Shown piece after piece: positions 24,601-39,600 of a DNA stretch of 64,000 nucleotides. Below the pieces are notes generated by a model. That model searched no databases, was not told where the DNA came from, and saw only the letters and a program-made list of their open reading frames with translations. Every line of letters starts with the position of its first letter. The first letter of the stretch is position 1. Source of the DNA: Paracentrotus lividus (Eukaryota; Echinodermata; Echinoidea; Camarodonta; Echinidae); contig CALNVZ010003433.1 of assembly GCA_940671915.1 (NCBI GenBank), forward strand, positions 50,104,159-50,168,158, read 5' to 3'. Both the position numbers and the translations under genes were made by a program.

Positions 24601-27600
24601 GAAATCCGGAAGACTGTAGTAAATGTTATCTTCAAGATCGACGGCAATAGCGGATACTACATAATTAGTACGCATAATACAAGAAACTGTGTCACTCAAC
24701 AATGAAATTGTGTATTCATTATTATAGTTTACTAGTACTACGCACCGATGATCAGAGAGTAATGAGAGAGTCTGACACTGTTTCTCGAGTCTCATTTCCA
24801 TGCCAAATGTCACTGCTAACCGATATGTCACACTGGTTTGTTTGATAGCATGATAGAAGCAGTTCTTCCACACTCCTTGTGGATCTTTTGACGATCTGGG
24901 TCCTTGGAATTGAGCTGAAACAGCCAATCGTCCATCTCGAGTGAATGCTACAGCGAATGGGCCATCGTAACAATTTACACTGATATTCCTCCTCTCTCGA
25001 CAAGCGACCACCAGAGACAAGAAACTGGTCTCGTCGTTTACGTGAAATTGAAGCTGACCCATTGTTTTGATGATTGCTTCTACGCTGTTCCGATCCGGTG
25101 TTTCAGAGAGAAGGGGGTCAAGAGAACCCATGAGGTCCTTGAAAGAAGACGCGAGACTGTACTGCTTACCCTTCATAAGAGCCTCTCCTGCTCGAACTTG
25201 GATTTTCTACAAATCTTCCAGATGACTTTTTGCTTTTAGTCTAACCTCTCCAACTCTCTGCATCGGTGATTTGAAAACCTTTTCTTTCTTGTGCATGATA
25301 TCAGCTCTCCAACGTTCAGTGCATCTTGTGAAAGCAGCTTGCATTTTATCACCGAAGTTCTTGACGAATTCTTCTGCGTTATCAATCATACCGATAACTT
25401 CGGTGTCTTCTGCACTCAGTTGGGGAACTTTAGATAATCTTGAGAGGAGTTCCTCACGCATCACCGATGCATACTGTTCGACTGGAATGCACTCATGTTT
25501 GTCCTGAGCATTGTGGTCGCCTTCAGAGCATTCCTTGCAGACTGGTATTAGGCAAGTGGAGCAGAACAAAACCATCTTTCTCCCGTTATGTTTCTCACAG
25601 AGACCCACCTCATTGGAACTAACAGGATTTTCATGATACTCCACTGACTTTGGGTTCGGAGAGAAAGCTGTCAATGTGTGATTCTGACAACTCTTCATTT
25701 TTTGGTGCAACTTCCCGCACTGTTTACACATAACTTGTTCGCACTCCAAGCAACTGACGTAGGAAATTGGACCATCTATTAAAATCGATACAACCGCAAA
25801 TATCGCATTTAGGTGCTTCCATTTTCTGCTGCTTTACCTTTTCTTTCTCCAGTCTTTCTATTAAATTAATGGCGCGAAAATCACGTCGGAGGCCTGCAAT
25901 GCCCGAATCCTGCAGAACAGTTTCTTCTTGACAAACAGGACTTGCTATCTTTCCAGGGGTGCGGTCCTGGTCCTCGTAGTTCTCTAGGCATTTTTCGCAA
26001 AAGCTGTGAATGCATGTAAGCATGCGTGGTGCCTTCAGTTGATCAAGACAGAAAGCACATTTCAATTCCTCGTGAATGAAAGATAGAAATGACGTATCAG
26101 AAGACGCCATTTTTATTGACTTCCAACAACTAGAACAGTGATTGAATAGAAAAAAAAACAACAACAAACAATGCCTGTTGTTATGAGTTTTACAAGAACT
26201 TGAGTTTTCAAATGAACGATAGGTGAAAAAGGCAAGGGTTACTCATATATAATGAAATTATATCTTGGCGAGTAGTGTTCATAATTCTAAGACCCTGACA
26301 AGGTCTAAGGAAATATTAATGGCCCTCTTAAATAATTGTTCTTAACATTATCAATATCTGAGAACATATTTTTACAAATCTTCATAATACCGACGATCGA
26401 TGGTCGTCCTTGGCCTCAGTAAAATCAGACATCTATAGCCTTGATGATTAGTAATTTCTTCGGACAGACAGCAAGGTGTTGAGTTGAGTTGTCTTCTGGA
26501 ATCTCTCGCAAGTATTTTTTTTTTAAATTTCATCAGCTGTGGATAAGGAGAAGATGTCAAGGAAAATAACAAGCCTTGTTAGTATTTGAACATTTCAGTG
26601 AGTTTCGAATATGTTTGAGACACCTGAACAAAGAAATAAACCTATATCCCTTTTTTAATTTTTTTTAAATCTTTCTCCCTCAATATCCCTTGATTTATAT
26701 CTTTATCTTTACCCATCTCTTGTCCTATCCCGTTGTATCTTTATCTCATGACATTACTTCAGCAACCACATAATTTTTGAAGTCGGTCAGATAAATCCGA
26801 TTAGTACATGTGCAACATGAACTTACTTTTTAAGCAATAATTGCCTAATTGTGTCTACATGAATTTAGTTTGTTTTAACGTTATGTATGGACAATGGAAG
26901 TAGTTAATAATTTTTATGGTACAGGGGGTAGAGGAAGTTAAACTTTGAACTTTAGATGTTCCCCTCTATGCAGAATAAATAAAATTATCCATCGATTATC
27001 ATAAAATGGAGTCAGTGGAAAAATGTGAAACACTGTTAACAACTACCAAAGAAGCCTTATTTTTTCTTTCATTATTTTTATTGAATCTTGTGATCTTACC
27101 GTCACGCACGGCATTAACTAAGCCATATCGAATTTAAAAGAAGAAGGAAAGTTAATTCGGCCATCCCCTCAGCACCTAACTCTGACAGATTTCGGACTAA
27201 TAAGGAAATTAAAGAAAAAACAAATCTCCAAAAGCTTATAGATCCCCGCCAATACAGAAGCCCAGACAAATAAAGCACTAATTTGGTAAAGTATTTCTGG
27301 TTTGATTAGATTATTACCTCAATATAATTCAAGCAACAGTAGGCACATACAGTATGGTCTTGGTCACAGTGAGTCACACCTTATATTGCGGCTAGATTTC
27401 AGTGCGATCTGCAAGGAAAAAAACACAGAATTTGTGAAAAAGATATAATCATGGTTATACTTTAATTGACGTTTATAATGTCTAAATATGAGCAAGACAT
27501 CAATCTCAATTAATGGCGAAAACATAGGTCGACAAATTTGTATTTCTAGAAAGTGCCGTCCCTTCCGTATAGCAGATGATGTCAGGAGGCGGATCACTTT

Positions 27601-30600
27601 GGCTGCATGGTCATTTGGCATGTTTGGAAGCAACAATCTGGTCAAATAAGGACATCCCACGAGCTTTGAACATTTTGTTGAAAGTTAAGATCGACAATAA
27701 AAGCCCTCCTCCTTCAGGGAGCCGAAAACTGGACAATAAAGGAAACAGATCTACAAATATTTGAAATGAGATGCCTACGTACAAATTGCAGGTGTTCATC
27801 TCGTGGATAGGATGAGAAATTACTATATACACCATATTACCAAGCCAATATGAACATGATGAAGAAACAACCAAAACACGTTTGACTTGGTTAAGGCATA
27901 CCACCATCTAGAATGCCCAATAATTGCCTGTGACTTCAGGCCTACCATTATATTTTACTGCTACTAGGTCACCTGGACGCCCATCTCTCAGATGGAGAGA
28001 TAAATAGTACATTTCAATGTACAGTGCGTCCCAAAAAGAATATACACTTTTGTAATGGCTGCCAAATAAAAAATATATGATCTTAGGTAATGAAATTTAC
28101 ATGTATAGAAAGCTCATTATCCCAACTTTCATATGGCACCAAAAAGTTCGAAAATAAGTCATGCATGAATGAGCAGCATTCACTTTTGTAAAGGGTATGG
28201 AAATTAGGGTGCGCAGGAATTGCCCTACCAGTTTGTATGAGGAAAGTCATTTGGAGCTTTTGGAATTGAGGATGAAATGCAGAATTACTGATCAATTATG
28301 ATGAGTTGGGGTTTGCTAAGTGAAATTTGTGGAATTGGGGATTACAATTTCATGCATGAGTGAACAGGAATATGTATTTCCTATTATATAGCATTTTAAC
28401 TTTCCAAGGTGTATTCAGTGGTGTGTTAGTGGTAGTCAGGATGGGGTGCAGAACAGGTGAGATGCAGGGTAAGATTTTTGATCACTTTTGATGATTTTTT
28501 GGATTGTCTGAATGTCCAACATCAGTGACAATCTCTTTTTTTTTTTTTTTAACAAACAGATTGTGCATCGAAAGAGGAGGAGGACACGTTGAGCATATAA
28601 CTGACAGACTTTTATTTTCCTTTTGCATTATCAGATTCCCTCCTCCCTTTTGTTTTGTTACAGGATGGATGAAACAGTTGTAAAATCGAAAAGAACAAAA
28701 TTCAACTGAAAATAAAGACTGACATGTTAATTTCTCAAATTTGTGTTACACTGTACCATATTCCTTTACGAAAAGTTGAAATTGCTAAAATGACTGGATA
28801 GTTGGTTGATCGATCAGATTTATTGGATTACAGTAAGACATGGTGATTGAACTGTATGAAGATGATGTAATGCTTGATTGATTACTTGAAACATTTGGAG
28901 ACTGGTACACTGTTGATTAAGTGATTGCTAGCTGGTTGTTGATTGTCTAATTTATGTGACTGATTGATTGATAGATTGATAGTCATCAACCATCCAAATT
29001 GGGGTAAATGTGAGTAGACCGGGATGCGGGGAGGTAGTCAGGATATTGGGAGTAGAAACTAATGAATATGAATGGTCAAAACACACCCATGCAAAAAGAG
29101 ATAGATAGATAGAGAGATGAGGAGGGAGGCAGGGAGAGAAAGAAAGAAGAGAGAGGGAGAGAGGGAGAGAGGGAGAGAGGGGTGAAGACAAAGAGAGAGA
29201 GAGAGAGAAAGAGGAAGGGAGAGCAAAGGAAGAGGGAGAGAGAGAGAAGAAAAAAAATACACCACTAAAGGACCTCACTAAATATACCTTGGAAAGTTAC
29301 AATGCAACAATAGGAAATACATATTCCTGTGCACTCATGCATGAAATTGTAATCCCCAATTCCACAAATTTCACTTAGCAAACCCCAACTCATCATAAAT
29401 GATCAGTAATTCTACATATCATCCTCAATTCCAAAAGCTCCAAATGACTTTTTTCATACAAATTGGTAGGGCAATTCCTGCGCACCCTAATTTCCATACC
29501 CTTTACAAAAGTGAATGCTGCTCATTCATGCATGACCTATTTTCGGATTTTTCGGTGTGATACGAAATTTGGGATAATGAGCTTTCCATACATATAAATT
29601 TCATTACCTAAAATCATATATTTTTTATTTGGCAGCCTTTTCAAAAGTGTATAGTTCTTTTTGGGACGCACTGTATAGTCCCATGCATAATCAATGACGA
29701 GCTGATCATCCTGATGATGTCGTTCTTCATTATTTTTCATCCGATTTTGTCTTGATAAAATTTTCAGTGTTCCTATATTTTACTCTACATTTCAAATGAT
29801 CATAATTTCAAGTGGGAGTCCTCCTTTAAGTTGAATGATGGATATCATGTGGATATCTCTGTATTTTGAATAACGGTCAGTTACCCAGTAGAATCTACCG
29901 TACCCATGTTTCGTAATGGATCATGAACAGAACCTTTTTAAATATTGTTATATTCAATTCCCTTTTTCATTCACGTTCATAGTGTTGTTGATCATTTTTG
30001 TATCCTCTTTAAGGTGAGGCTAGCTGTCCCTTTGTACTTCTTAACGATTGGAACATGATCTCGTCTCTCAAATGGTTAGTTTTATGACGATTCAATCATG
30101 GTTTGGTTCATGTTCACAGTCAGTTTGAGGAAGTGAACTTTGTGTGTAATACTTGGTGCAAACAGCGGAAGACATGTCTACATAGTAGTACATACACACC
30201 CTTCTCTATTTCAATACTGGATAAAATGATTATAATCGACATGCACATGATCTTGAACTGACATATTGATTTTATGAACAGAGAGGCGCTGGTGGGGAGG
30301 GGGGGGGGGGGCAGAGTTTCAAAGCAAGCCCCTGTATATGAAACAATTCAAAAGCTGCAATCTTACTTGTTTCAATGTCTGTCTCTTTCAATGCTATGAA
30401 CATGAACACGACATTACAAAATGACGGCTTGAATTCTTCTCCTAATTGGAATGAACTTGAAGTTGAACTAAATATTTTCAATATAGATCTACACTCATAA
30501 CAGTGATATACTCACTTGGAGGAATAGGATCTAGATCAGATGTAAATCTTCATTGCTGTCCCAAAATATGTAACGAAGATCAAGCTGTTTAGAATATAAT

Positions 30601-33600
30601 GTAACTGAAGTTCGACCTCTCAACCTTAAAGCAAGACTCGCAAATGTTAGGTTTCTCTACCGGTTCAACTCAGGTCATGTTCACAATTATACTTGAACTA
30701 CATAATGTACAGTGTGTCCCACAAAAAATGCTAATGACACTTTAGATGGGTATAATATCAAAATTACAAAATTATATTTTTTATATCTTTACACCCGTAA
30801 ACTACAAGTTGTTTTCTACAACTGGATGAAATTTCATGTGATATGGTCCAAGAATCACAAAGATATAGGCATTTTGTCATTACACATCAGGAAACCTCTC
30901 CATCCAAGTTTGTATTAAGTAGTACCGGATGTGTCGAATAAAACAAACCCAAGTTTGATCATCAATACTTGGAAAAAAGATTCAGTAGTAATTATGAAAT
31001 TTACACCACTGTAAAGTGCAACTCATTACCATTTTAATGATACCTCTCCCAGCTCACCAATATCACGTATCACTGAACCCCATTGTTTTAAATAATCCTC
31101 ACAATTTTGCAAGACTCTTGCAAAATTGTGAGGGGTTCACTTTCACGCTCATTGACGATCAAAGTTTCCATTGAGGCACCTTTGAATAATACATCTCAAG
31201 GAGCATGAAAGTGAGCACTCACAATTTTGCAAGACTTTTCAGAACAATGGGGTTCAGCGATCCGTCATAATGGCGAGCTGAGAGAGGTATCATTAAAATG
31301 GTAATGAGTTGCACTATAAATTTCATAATGAGTTGCACTATAAATTTCATAATGAGTTGCACTATAAATTTCATAATGAGTTGCACTATAAATTTCATAA
31401 TCGCTACTGATATATTTTTCAAATCATTAATGATCAAACTTGGATTTTCTTTTATTCGACACATCCGGTACTACTCAATATAAACTTGGATGGAGAGGTT
31501 TCCTGATGTGTAATGACAAAATGCTCATATCTTTGTGATTCTTGGACCATATCACATAAAATTTCATCCAGTTGTAGAAAACGAATTGTAGTTTACAGGT
31601 GTAAAGATTTGAACAATATAATTATGTGATATTAAAATTATACCCATCTAAAGTGCCATTAACATTTTTGTGGGACACACTGTATTGTACTGTACGTGAT
31701 GGTGCACAGCTACAGCTAGCTACATACAATTCAGATCCAAGGTGGTGTCTTGAGGTCGAATGTTCATGGTCGCACGATTAGGCCTATATACAATTGATCA
31801 CCGATGCACATACACACAGACTGAAATATTATTATAATAACTCATAATGCGGAAAAATATAAATTCACTAACAATCTACAGCTATGACAAACATGTAACA
31901 ACCCATGCATTGCATTGCATTACATTGGGCGTCGTTAAAATGCAACCAATAGACCAGCTAGCTTTAGCTATTTATTCATGTTTCTTTTGTGGCGACGCGT
32001 CGACGTAGTAACTAGGTATTCAAAAAAGAAATAAATAAATAAATTAAAAAAACCCAAAAAACTACAATACATGGAATCCAGTTTGCATACATTAGCTGTT
32101 GCTATGTCAGACAAGCCTCGGGCAAGCTTTCAGGTTGCCAAAACAACCTTTGTTTAAAAAGTATGCATAATAAAATTATAATAACTTAACAAACTGGTGT
32201 ATTGAATCATGATCTGACGATGAAAATTAAATAAACGACCTCTGCGGCGCGGAAGCGCCATTTTTAAACAGAGCAGTTAGTCAGGGGGAAAATCCCGTCG
32301 ATGTTATTGTTTAAATTATTTTTTTGCCCCTTACTTTCAGGGAGAAGATCGAATCCATATATCTCCCAAGGTTGATCACAAGAACAAGGAATATTGGATT
32401 GATCGATTCACAGAAGATGATAATACTACAACGGTTTATGAAGCATTCTTAAGAGGAGAAAGAGTTTCCAGTAAGTTTGAAGTGATTTATTATGAACTGA
32501 AAAAGTATCAAGTGAGATTTCCTCTGGATATTAATTTTTTATTTCTATCATGATCACCGTTTTGATTATCTATACCGCTCTAGATCTATGGCTTAACCCT
32601 ATCGAGACCAAATGTGCCCCTTTACCAAACTTTTAAACGCCATTTCTTTATACGCTTGGGTCACTTTCCACTAAACTATACAGGGTGTATCAATAAAAAC
32701 GGGACAGTTTTGAAAAGTCTGTCAAAACTTCGTTCCAAATTATTATGTCTATATTTTGATGTTAATAGATGCTCTGAAGTCTTATCTTTGAAATTCCATT
32801 AAAAATATTAAGTTTCGTTCATGCTTGAGCGCACAAAGAACGTTTTTGTCGGGGGCTCAAAAAAAGGCTTGCGCACAAAATGGAAGAAAATGAGAAATAC
32901 GATCATCAGACTTTTTGCTAATCAGCAGACTTACTCTTAACCCTTTCATTATCTTTGCCATTATTATCGAATTATGCTATTGAAATTCATTAAAAAAGCT
33001 ATTTATTTAATTGAATTGATTTTGTGTTTTTATTTTCACATGTTAACATGTTATCTTTCGGCATTGAATATTCCTTCAAACTAAAAAAAGAAAGAAAAAA
33101 AAAGGAAATTGTCAACCCAAGACAAGGGGATTTGGTTGGTTGGTTGATTATTTGATTGAATGATTGCTTTGTTTGTTCGTTTGATTGATGGATTGATTAA
33201 TTAATTGATCGATTGATTCAATGAAGGATTGATAGATTGACCATTTTGAATGATTGATCGTTTGATTAATGCATTTGTTTCTTTGAATGATTGATCGATT
33301 AATTTTTATTGATTGTTCTCAAATGATTGATTAAATCGTTGGAGGAATCAAAAGACTAACATATATGACCAGTGAAAGTAACAATCAATCCGAATGGGAG
33401 TACCTGATTCAGAATAATGATCCAGAATAAAATGATACCCTTTAAATTAACCAAAGTTTTTTTTTTTTTTTTTTTTTTTTTTTTGGGGGGGGGGGTAACC
33501 TCCGACCAAGACTTTCCTTGTTCGCTGAAGCATGAACGAAACAAATAAACAAAGCAATCAATCAATCAATAAAATAAAAAATCAATTAAACAACCAACCA

Positions 33601-36600
33601 AATCCCCTTTCTTATGGGTTGACAAAAAAAGGTAAAGGAATATTTATTGTATAAAGATAACATATTAAAATGAAAACAAAACAATTAAAGTAAATAAATA
33701 GCTTTGAAAGTGATTTTCAGATTATTATAATTTAAAAAAAATGGCTAAGATAAAGAAAAAAATTAGAGGAAGACTGCTGATTAGCAAGAAGTCTGATGAT
33801 CGTAATTCTCAAATTTTCCATTTGTGCGCAAGCCGGTTTTTGAGCCCCCGACAAAAATGTTCTGTGTGTACTCAAGTATGAACGAAACTCATTATTTTTA
33901 ATTGCATTTGAAAGATAAGACTTCAGGAGGGCGTTTCATGAAAGGACTTGTCGGACGTTTTATCCGACAAACTGTTATAAGCTACTGAAATGCTTGCATC
34001 TGATTGGCTGAGAGCAAATTTGTCGGATAAAATGTCCGACAAGTCCTTTGATGAAATGCCCCCCTGAGCATCTATTAACATAAAAATATAGACACCATGA
34101 TTTGAAACAAAATTTTGACAGACTTTTCAAAACTGTCCCGTATTTATTGATACGCACTGTATATCTTGTGAATTTTCCTTAAAAATTTTCAACCATTATT
34201 TTGATACATATTTTGTGGGGATGTGATATACGTGTTGCCATACCAACCACAAATTGACAACCATGTTAGTTCAGTTTTTGGTCATTGTTGATATCCATAA
34301 TTTTAAACAATTTATCTGATCAGTGTGTTATCAACGGGTTTCTTTCTTGAAATTACATTAAATAACATTCCAAACTGCAAATGAACTGATACAACTCTTC
34401 TTCTTTTGATTTTGCAATTGCACAAAAACAATAGATATGATACAAAATATCGAAATGTTAATTTCTTAGTTTTCAATTCTATCCCTTGAAATTCACAAAA
34501 CATTATTATTATTTATAATTTAGGTCTAGTCACTTTGCATACCTAAATAGTGAAAATTAGTACAAAAACAATCAAATTTGTGAAAATTTCTATTAATTTC
34601 TTTAACTGCGAAAAGCACTCCCATATATGGCTAAGATAAATTTTAGTCTAATCAATTTGTAGAGCTGAAATTGTTCTATCATCATGCCAAATATGAATGT
34701 GATCAGTCAAATAATATGTTTAAAAATATGACCTCTGAACAAACAAAAATATTTGGTCTTAATGGGTTAAGAATATTTCAATAAATTAATCATTTAATTG
34801 CCGATTAAAATGATGGCCTTTGTTTACATGTATCCATTAATTTGTGTTTATTTTAATCATGAATACCTCCTCATTACAATGGTGGTAATCAAGACGACAA
34901 GGACCGTGACGATAAGTATATATATAAAATATATATAAAGTATATATAAAGTATAAAAATATTATAAAGTGTTTTCCATAATTTTTCTTTTTGTTCTCTC
35001 TCCGTTTGTTTCTCAAGATGATGGCCCTTGTCTTGGATGGAGACCAAGCGGATCGGACCCGTATAGCTGGATGTCATATAGTGAGGTAATGATGGCTCAG
35101 TTGAAGTGAATTCAAACTTCGTACTTTATATATTTATTGTAAAATAGTGGTAGGAAAATACGCGTTGTGATTGGATAGATCAGCACCACGTGACCTACTT
35201 TCAATTTGTTATAATTGTACATATGTACAATATTACTTTTGGTTTTTGGACGGGAAAGCCTGTGTTAAATGAATGGGGAGTGTATCGATTCTATCGTTTG
35301 GCAGGTGCATTTGCCTCATTGCAAGCTCGTAATAACATTAAAATGGTGCGCACAACAGCTTATGACAATGGATACGCGGAACAACGATCTACGTCATAAT
35401 AGCTTAATTAGCATCAACATTTTGGTAAAGATAAAACAAGATTAGGTTCAGTCAAAGATCTCGGGGCCTATTTACTATAATAAATAGTGAACGTTCCATC
35501 TTGCAAAATTACTGGACTATATGAACTCCAAATACTAAATTATCCCTCGTGCAGATCTAAACCCCTCCCAAAAAGTTTCGCAAATGGACTTTGGGCCATG
35601 ATAACTTTTGAGGTACGCTTTAGTTATTCCTGATATTCATACCATTGGAAAGATAATTTATTCCCCTTTTTATTGATATCCTATTTGTAACGAATTTTGT
35701 CATGCTTCAATGCACAGATTATCAAAATATGGAGAAAAGTAAAAAGGTCAAATGTTGTAAAATGCACTGTTATTGATCTCATTGAAGTTCCGCAATGCCA
35801 ATTTAGACCCTGGTAACTTTTGGGGTATTTTATAATTTTTATTGAATTTATACCATTGTCAAGTTAATTTATTCCTCTCTTGATTGATACCTTATTTGTC
35901 ATGGTGATGTCATGCTTGGGTCCACAGAAACCCTGAGTATCACATGAGTACATGGCAAAACGAAAGATAATTTTCAGTTTAAATTTCTGTAACACTACTT
36001 TGAACCTTGATTAATTTTAAGGAGGGTTTTTAATCATTATCAATTTTCATAGCATAGCGAGTTAATTTATTCGTCTTTTTATTGATGCCTATTTGCAATA
36101 GTAAAATCATTTTTGAATGCATATAACTCGTGAATATAATGCAAAGTTAAAGGTGAAAAATTGCGAAATGCATTGTTATTGCTGGCAACAGACAGTAATA
36201 CTGACAATAGGCATTCAATTTGCAACATTTAACTTCTGACTTGTCCTAACATTCAGGTGTTCAGTGCATGCAAGAACAATACTCTCATTACAATTAGGGT
36301 GTCATTAAAAAGAGGAATGAATTTGCTTGACAATGGTATAAAATTCAATAAAAATTAGAAAATATCCCAAAAAGTTATCAAGGCCTAAAGTCGAGTGGCG
36401 GAACTTCATTTTGATAAATGCATTTTGCAACATTTGACATTATTTACATTTCTCCATATTCTGATATTCTGTGCATTGAAGCATGACAAAATCATTACAA
36501 ATAGGATATCAATAAAAAGGGGAATAAATTATCTGTCCAATGGTATGAATATCAGGAATAACTAAAACGTACATAAAAAGTTATCATGGCCCAAATTCCA

Positions 36601-39600
36601 TTTGCGAAACTTTTTGGGAGGGATTTATTTCACCTCGGCCAGCGGCCTCAGAGAAAAAAAATCTGTTCTCGGGATAATTTATTATTTGTCGTACTTATAA
36701 TCCAGTATATTGCGTGATAGGTTGTACACTATTTATATAATATTCCATGTATCCAAAGACCGTCTATTCCAATCCCACATAGTTTTCCCATCATTTTCAT
36801 TCTACAATTATTATCTTATTGGCACTCAGGCCATTTATAATTTTGTCTACTTTCAGTTAGTATATACCCATTTAATCTAGAATCCACTTGATCTAACACC
36901 GCTTTATCCATACCTACAGAGTGAGTAAGAAAAAAAAGACCCATCATTTTGAAATTTGCTTGTTGGAAGTATGAATAATTAATCAGGAGGAAGGTTTTAC
37001 GTCTTGGTAGACTTATCCTTCTTGCATGTATTCTGGTACCATTTTCATTTGAATTCTTGCGTTCTTAACTGAATAACAGACAAACTTTTCAAATACTGCA
37101 AAATCTCACTTGCGCCATGTGGCTGGGTGAAGATTACTAGAATTTTCTGATTTTTGAAAGAGTTTATAACTTATTTGCACATAGAAAAGACACACACACA
37201 CACACACACACCACAAACAAACAAAAACAAATAGAAAACACACACACCCACCCTATTACACTTCCACACATATTGATTTTTAGGACTACTTAAAGATTTA
37301 TTTTATTTATAAATGGTAGAAATTTTGACCGATCAGTGATCTTGAAACAAGATTTTATACTGTAGCATGTTTGACCAGTTAGTGGTCTCGAAACAGAATT
37401 TTATATTTAAGGTTTTGACCAAACAGTGGTCATGGTGGACGAGGAATTTAAGTTTATATTCAAAGTTTTGACCAATCAGTGATCTAAAACAGAATGTTAT
37501 ACTGGAAGTTTTGATCAATCAGTAGTCTCGAAACAAAATCATGAATGCTGTATTCTTTCCCTTTCAACAGGTTCGCAAGAGGGCACAGTGTTTTGGATCT
37601 GCACTCCTGGAAAGGGCGTTCCAACCATCAAATGAATCCAAGATTGGTATCTTCAGTCAAAATCGAAATGAGGTCAGTATCTATAGCACATAAAAATGGG
37701 GGAAAAATAAACAAACGAACAATGTAATCGTTATAATCTTCATTTAAAGGGACACGATTGCGGAGTTTTCAACGTAGAGAACGCGAATTAATTTATCTTC
37801 GTTTTCTCTAGCTTTCTCATACAATCATGGGTATTACTATGCAAATGCAGCGGAGTCCTCGCATTCTCCGAGCCCGCGACGGAAATTAACCCAGCAAAGA
37901 ATTTTCTCCATCGCAAATACCGCGATCGTATACCTTTATTCAGGGTGTTAGAAATAACTCTACTAGCTAATGATGTAATCAGAATGGCAAACACTTTGGT
38001 AAACCAGGAATCGCATGAGATAGCTAATCGGTCGTTTAACTGCCGAGATATTGATTGCTGAATATCATCATACCCTTAAGTGTACCTGGGTACGCCAAAG
38101 TTTACATTGTAGTCTATGAAGGTTTGTGTTACTTATTGTGAATCATGTTCATGATTATAGGAACTGAATTGTCCACTGTGTCCTCTTGACACATTCATTA
38201 TCAATTATTATTACATAAAATGAAAGCATGTAGGCGGGGCCCAAAGCTCAGATTTTTTTTTCAAGCCTCCACATAGTTGCTCACTCCCTTTAATAAACCA
38301 TTTAGCGGGAAATGGTGAGTTCACTGTTAAAATGATCTGTGGCTTTAATTGTATCATTTTGATTAAATTCATTTAATTTTATGAAACCTTATATTTCTTT
38401 AAATTGATTTCTATTGGGGTATATCTCTCTCTTATAGTGGGTCATTTCTGACTTGGGCTGTATATCTTACTCGATGGTTAGTGTGCCTCTCTACAGTACC
38501 CTTGGACCTGATGGCTATGAATACATCATCAACCTCAGTAAGTTTATTGATATTATTATCTCCTCTCATCTTTTCTTTTTTTTGTGTGTGTGTGTCATTT
38601 TGATTGTGATTGGTGTATATTTATTTGAGTGGTATTAGCTTATTACTACTGTTTTGCATAATACTTATTATTTATTTTTATTTTTTTAGCCATGCTGTCA
38701 CAAGTAACTTAAGTTAGATTTTTTACATCTTCACTTTTTTTTCTTCACATTTTGAATTACAGGTTTTTAAAAAAATTATGTAATTAAAAGAATGGTCGAC
38801 AGCACTATCAAGCTACGTCATTCTCATTCTCGCATGAGATTTCTTTCAGTTATATTATTTAAAAAAGGGAGTTGCCAAGGATGTTTGATAACCTGATATA
38901 TTCGGTTATACATAATTTAGTATTTTCAAAATATCAAAATTGTTATTACGACTGTACTTCTACAAATGGATTGCACTTTGTTCTTTTTGTATTATTAGCT
39001 GAAATGAAGCTGATTGTTGTCGATACCATGGACAAAGTGGATAGTCTCCTTGATCAGACCCAGAAAATACCTACCCTCAAGCACGTGGTTGTCATGGAAA
39101 CACCAATCACAGACGAGATTAGAGAAAAGGCGGCAAAAGTTGATGTCGATGTCGTCACTTTTGAAGATTTCACAGCAACAGGAGAACGGAACCTGAAAGA
39201 CCCAATTGTAAGATATTAATATTTGAGCTGATTTGTTTTTGTTTTTGTTTTTGTTTATTGTTTTTGTTTGTTGTTGTTGTTGTTGTTTTGTTTTTTGTTT
39301 TTTGATTTTTTTTTGGGGGGGACGGTTATTTTATTTTAGTGGCAGACTAGCATTGTGTATAACTAAACCTTTTTTCCCTTCATAACTTCAAACTGCATCA
39401 ATTTAATAAATTTGTTGAAAGAGCATGAAGACAAAAGGATTTAAAAGTTACACCTCGCATTTCTAAATACCCAGTGTTGGAAACTTAAATTGCAATACAC
39501 CTTATCCTACATTATCTAATCTCTCAAATACTTTTTTCCTTTTTCTTTTCCGTTTTGTTCTTTCCGCAGCCTGGTAAATCGGATGATATTGCTGTTATTC

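Noticed and set aside
37740-38295. Possible MITE with TTTAAAGGGA and TCCCTTTAATA ends
   Set aside because: Only about 9 bp match at the ends, there is no further arm pairing and no target duplication.
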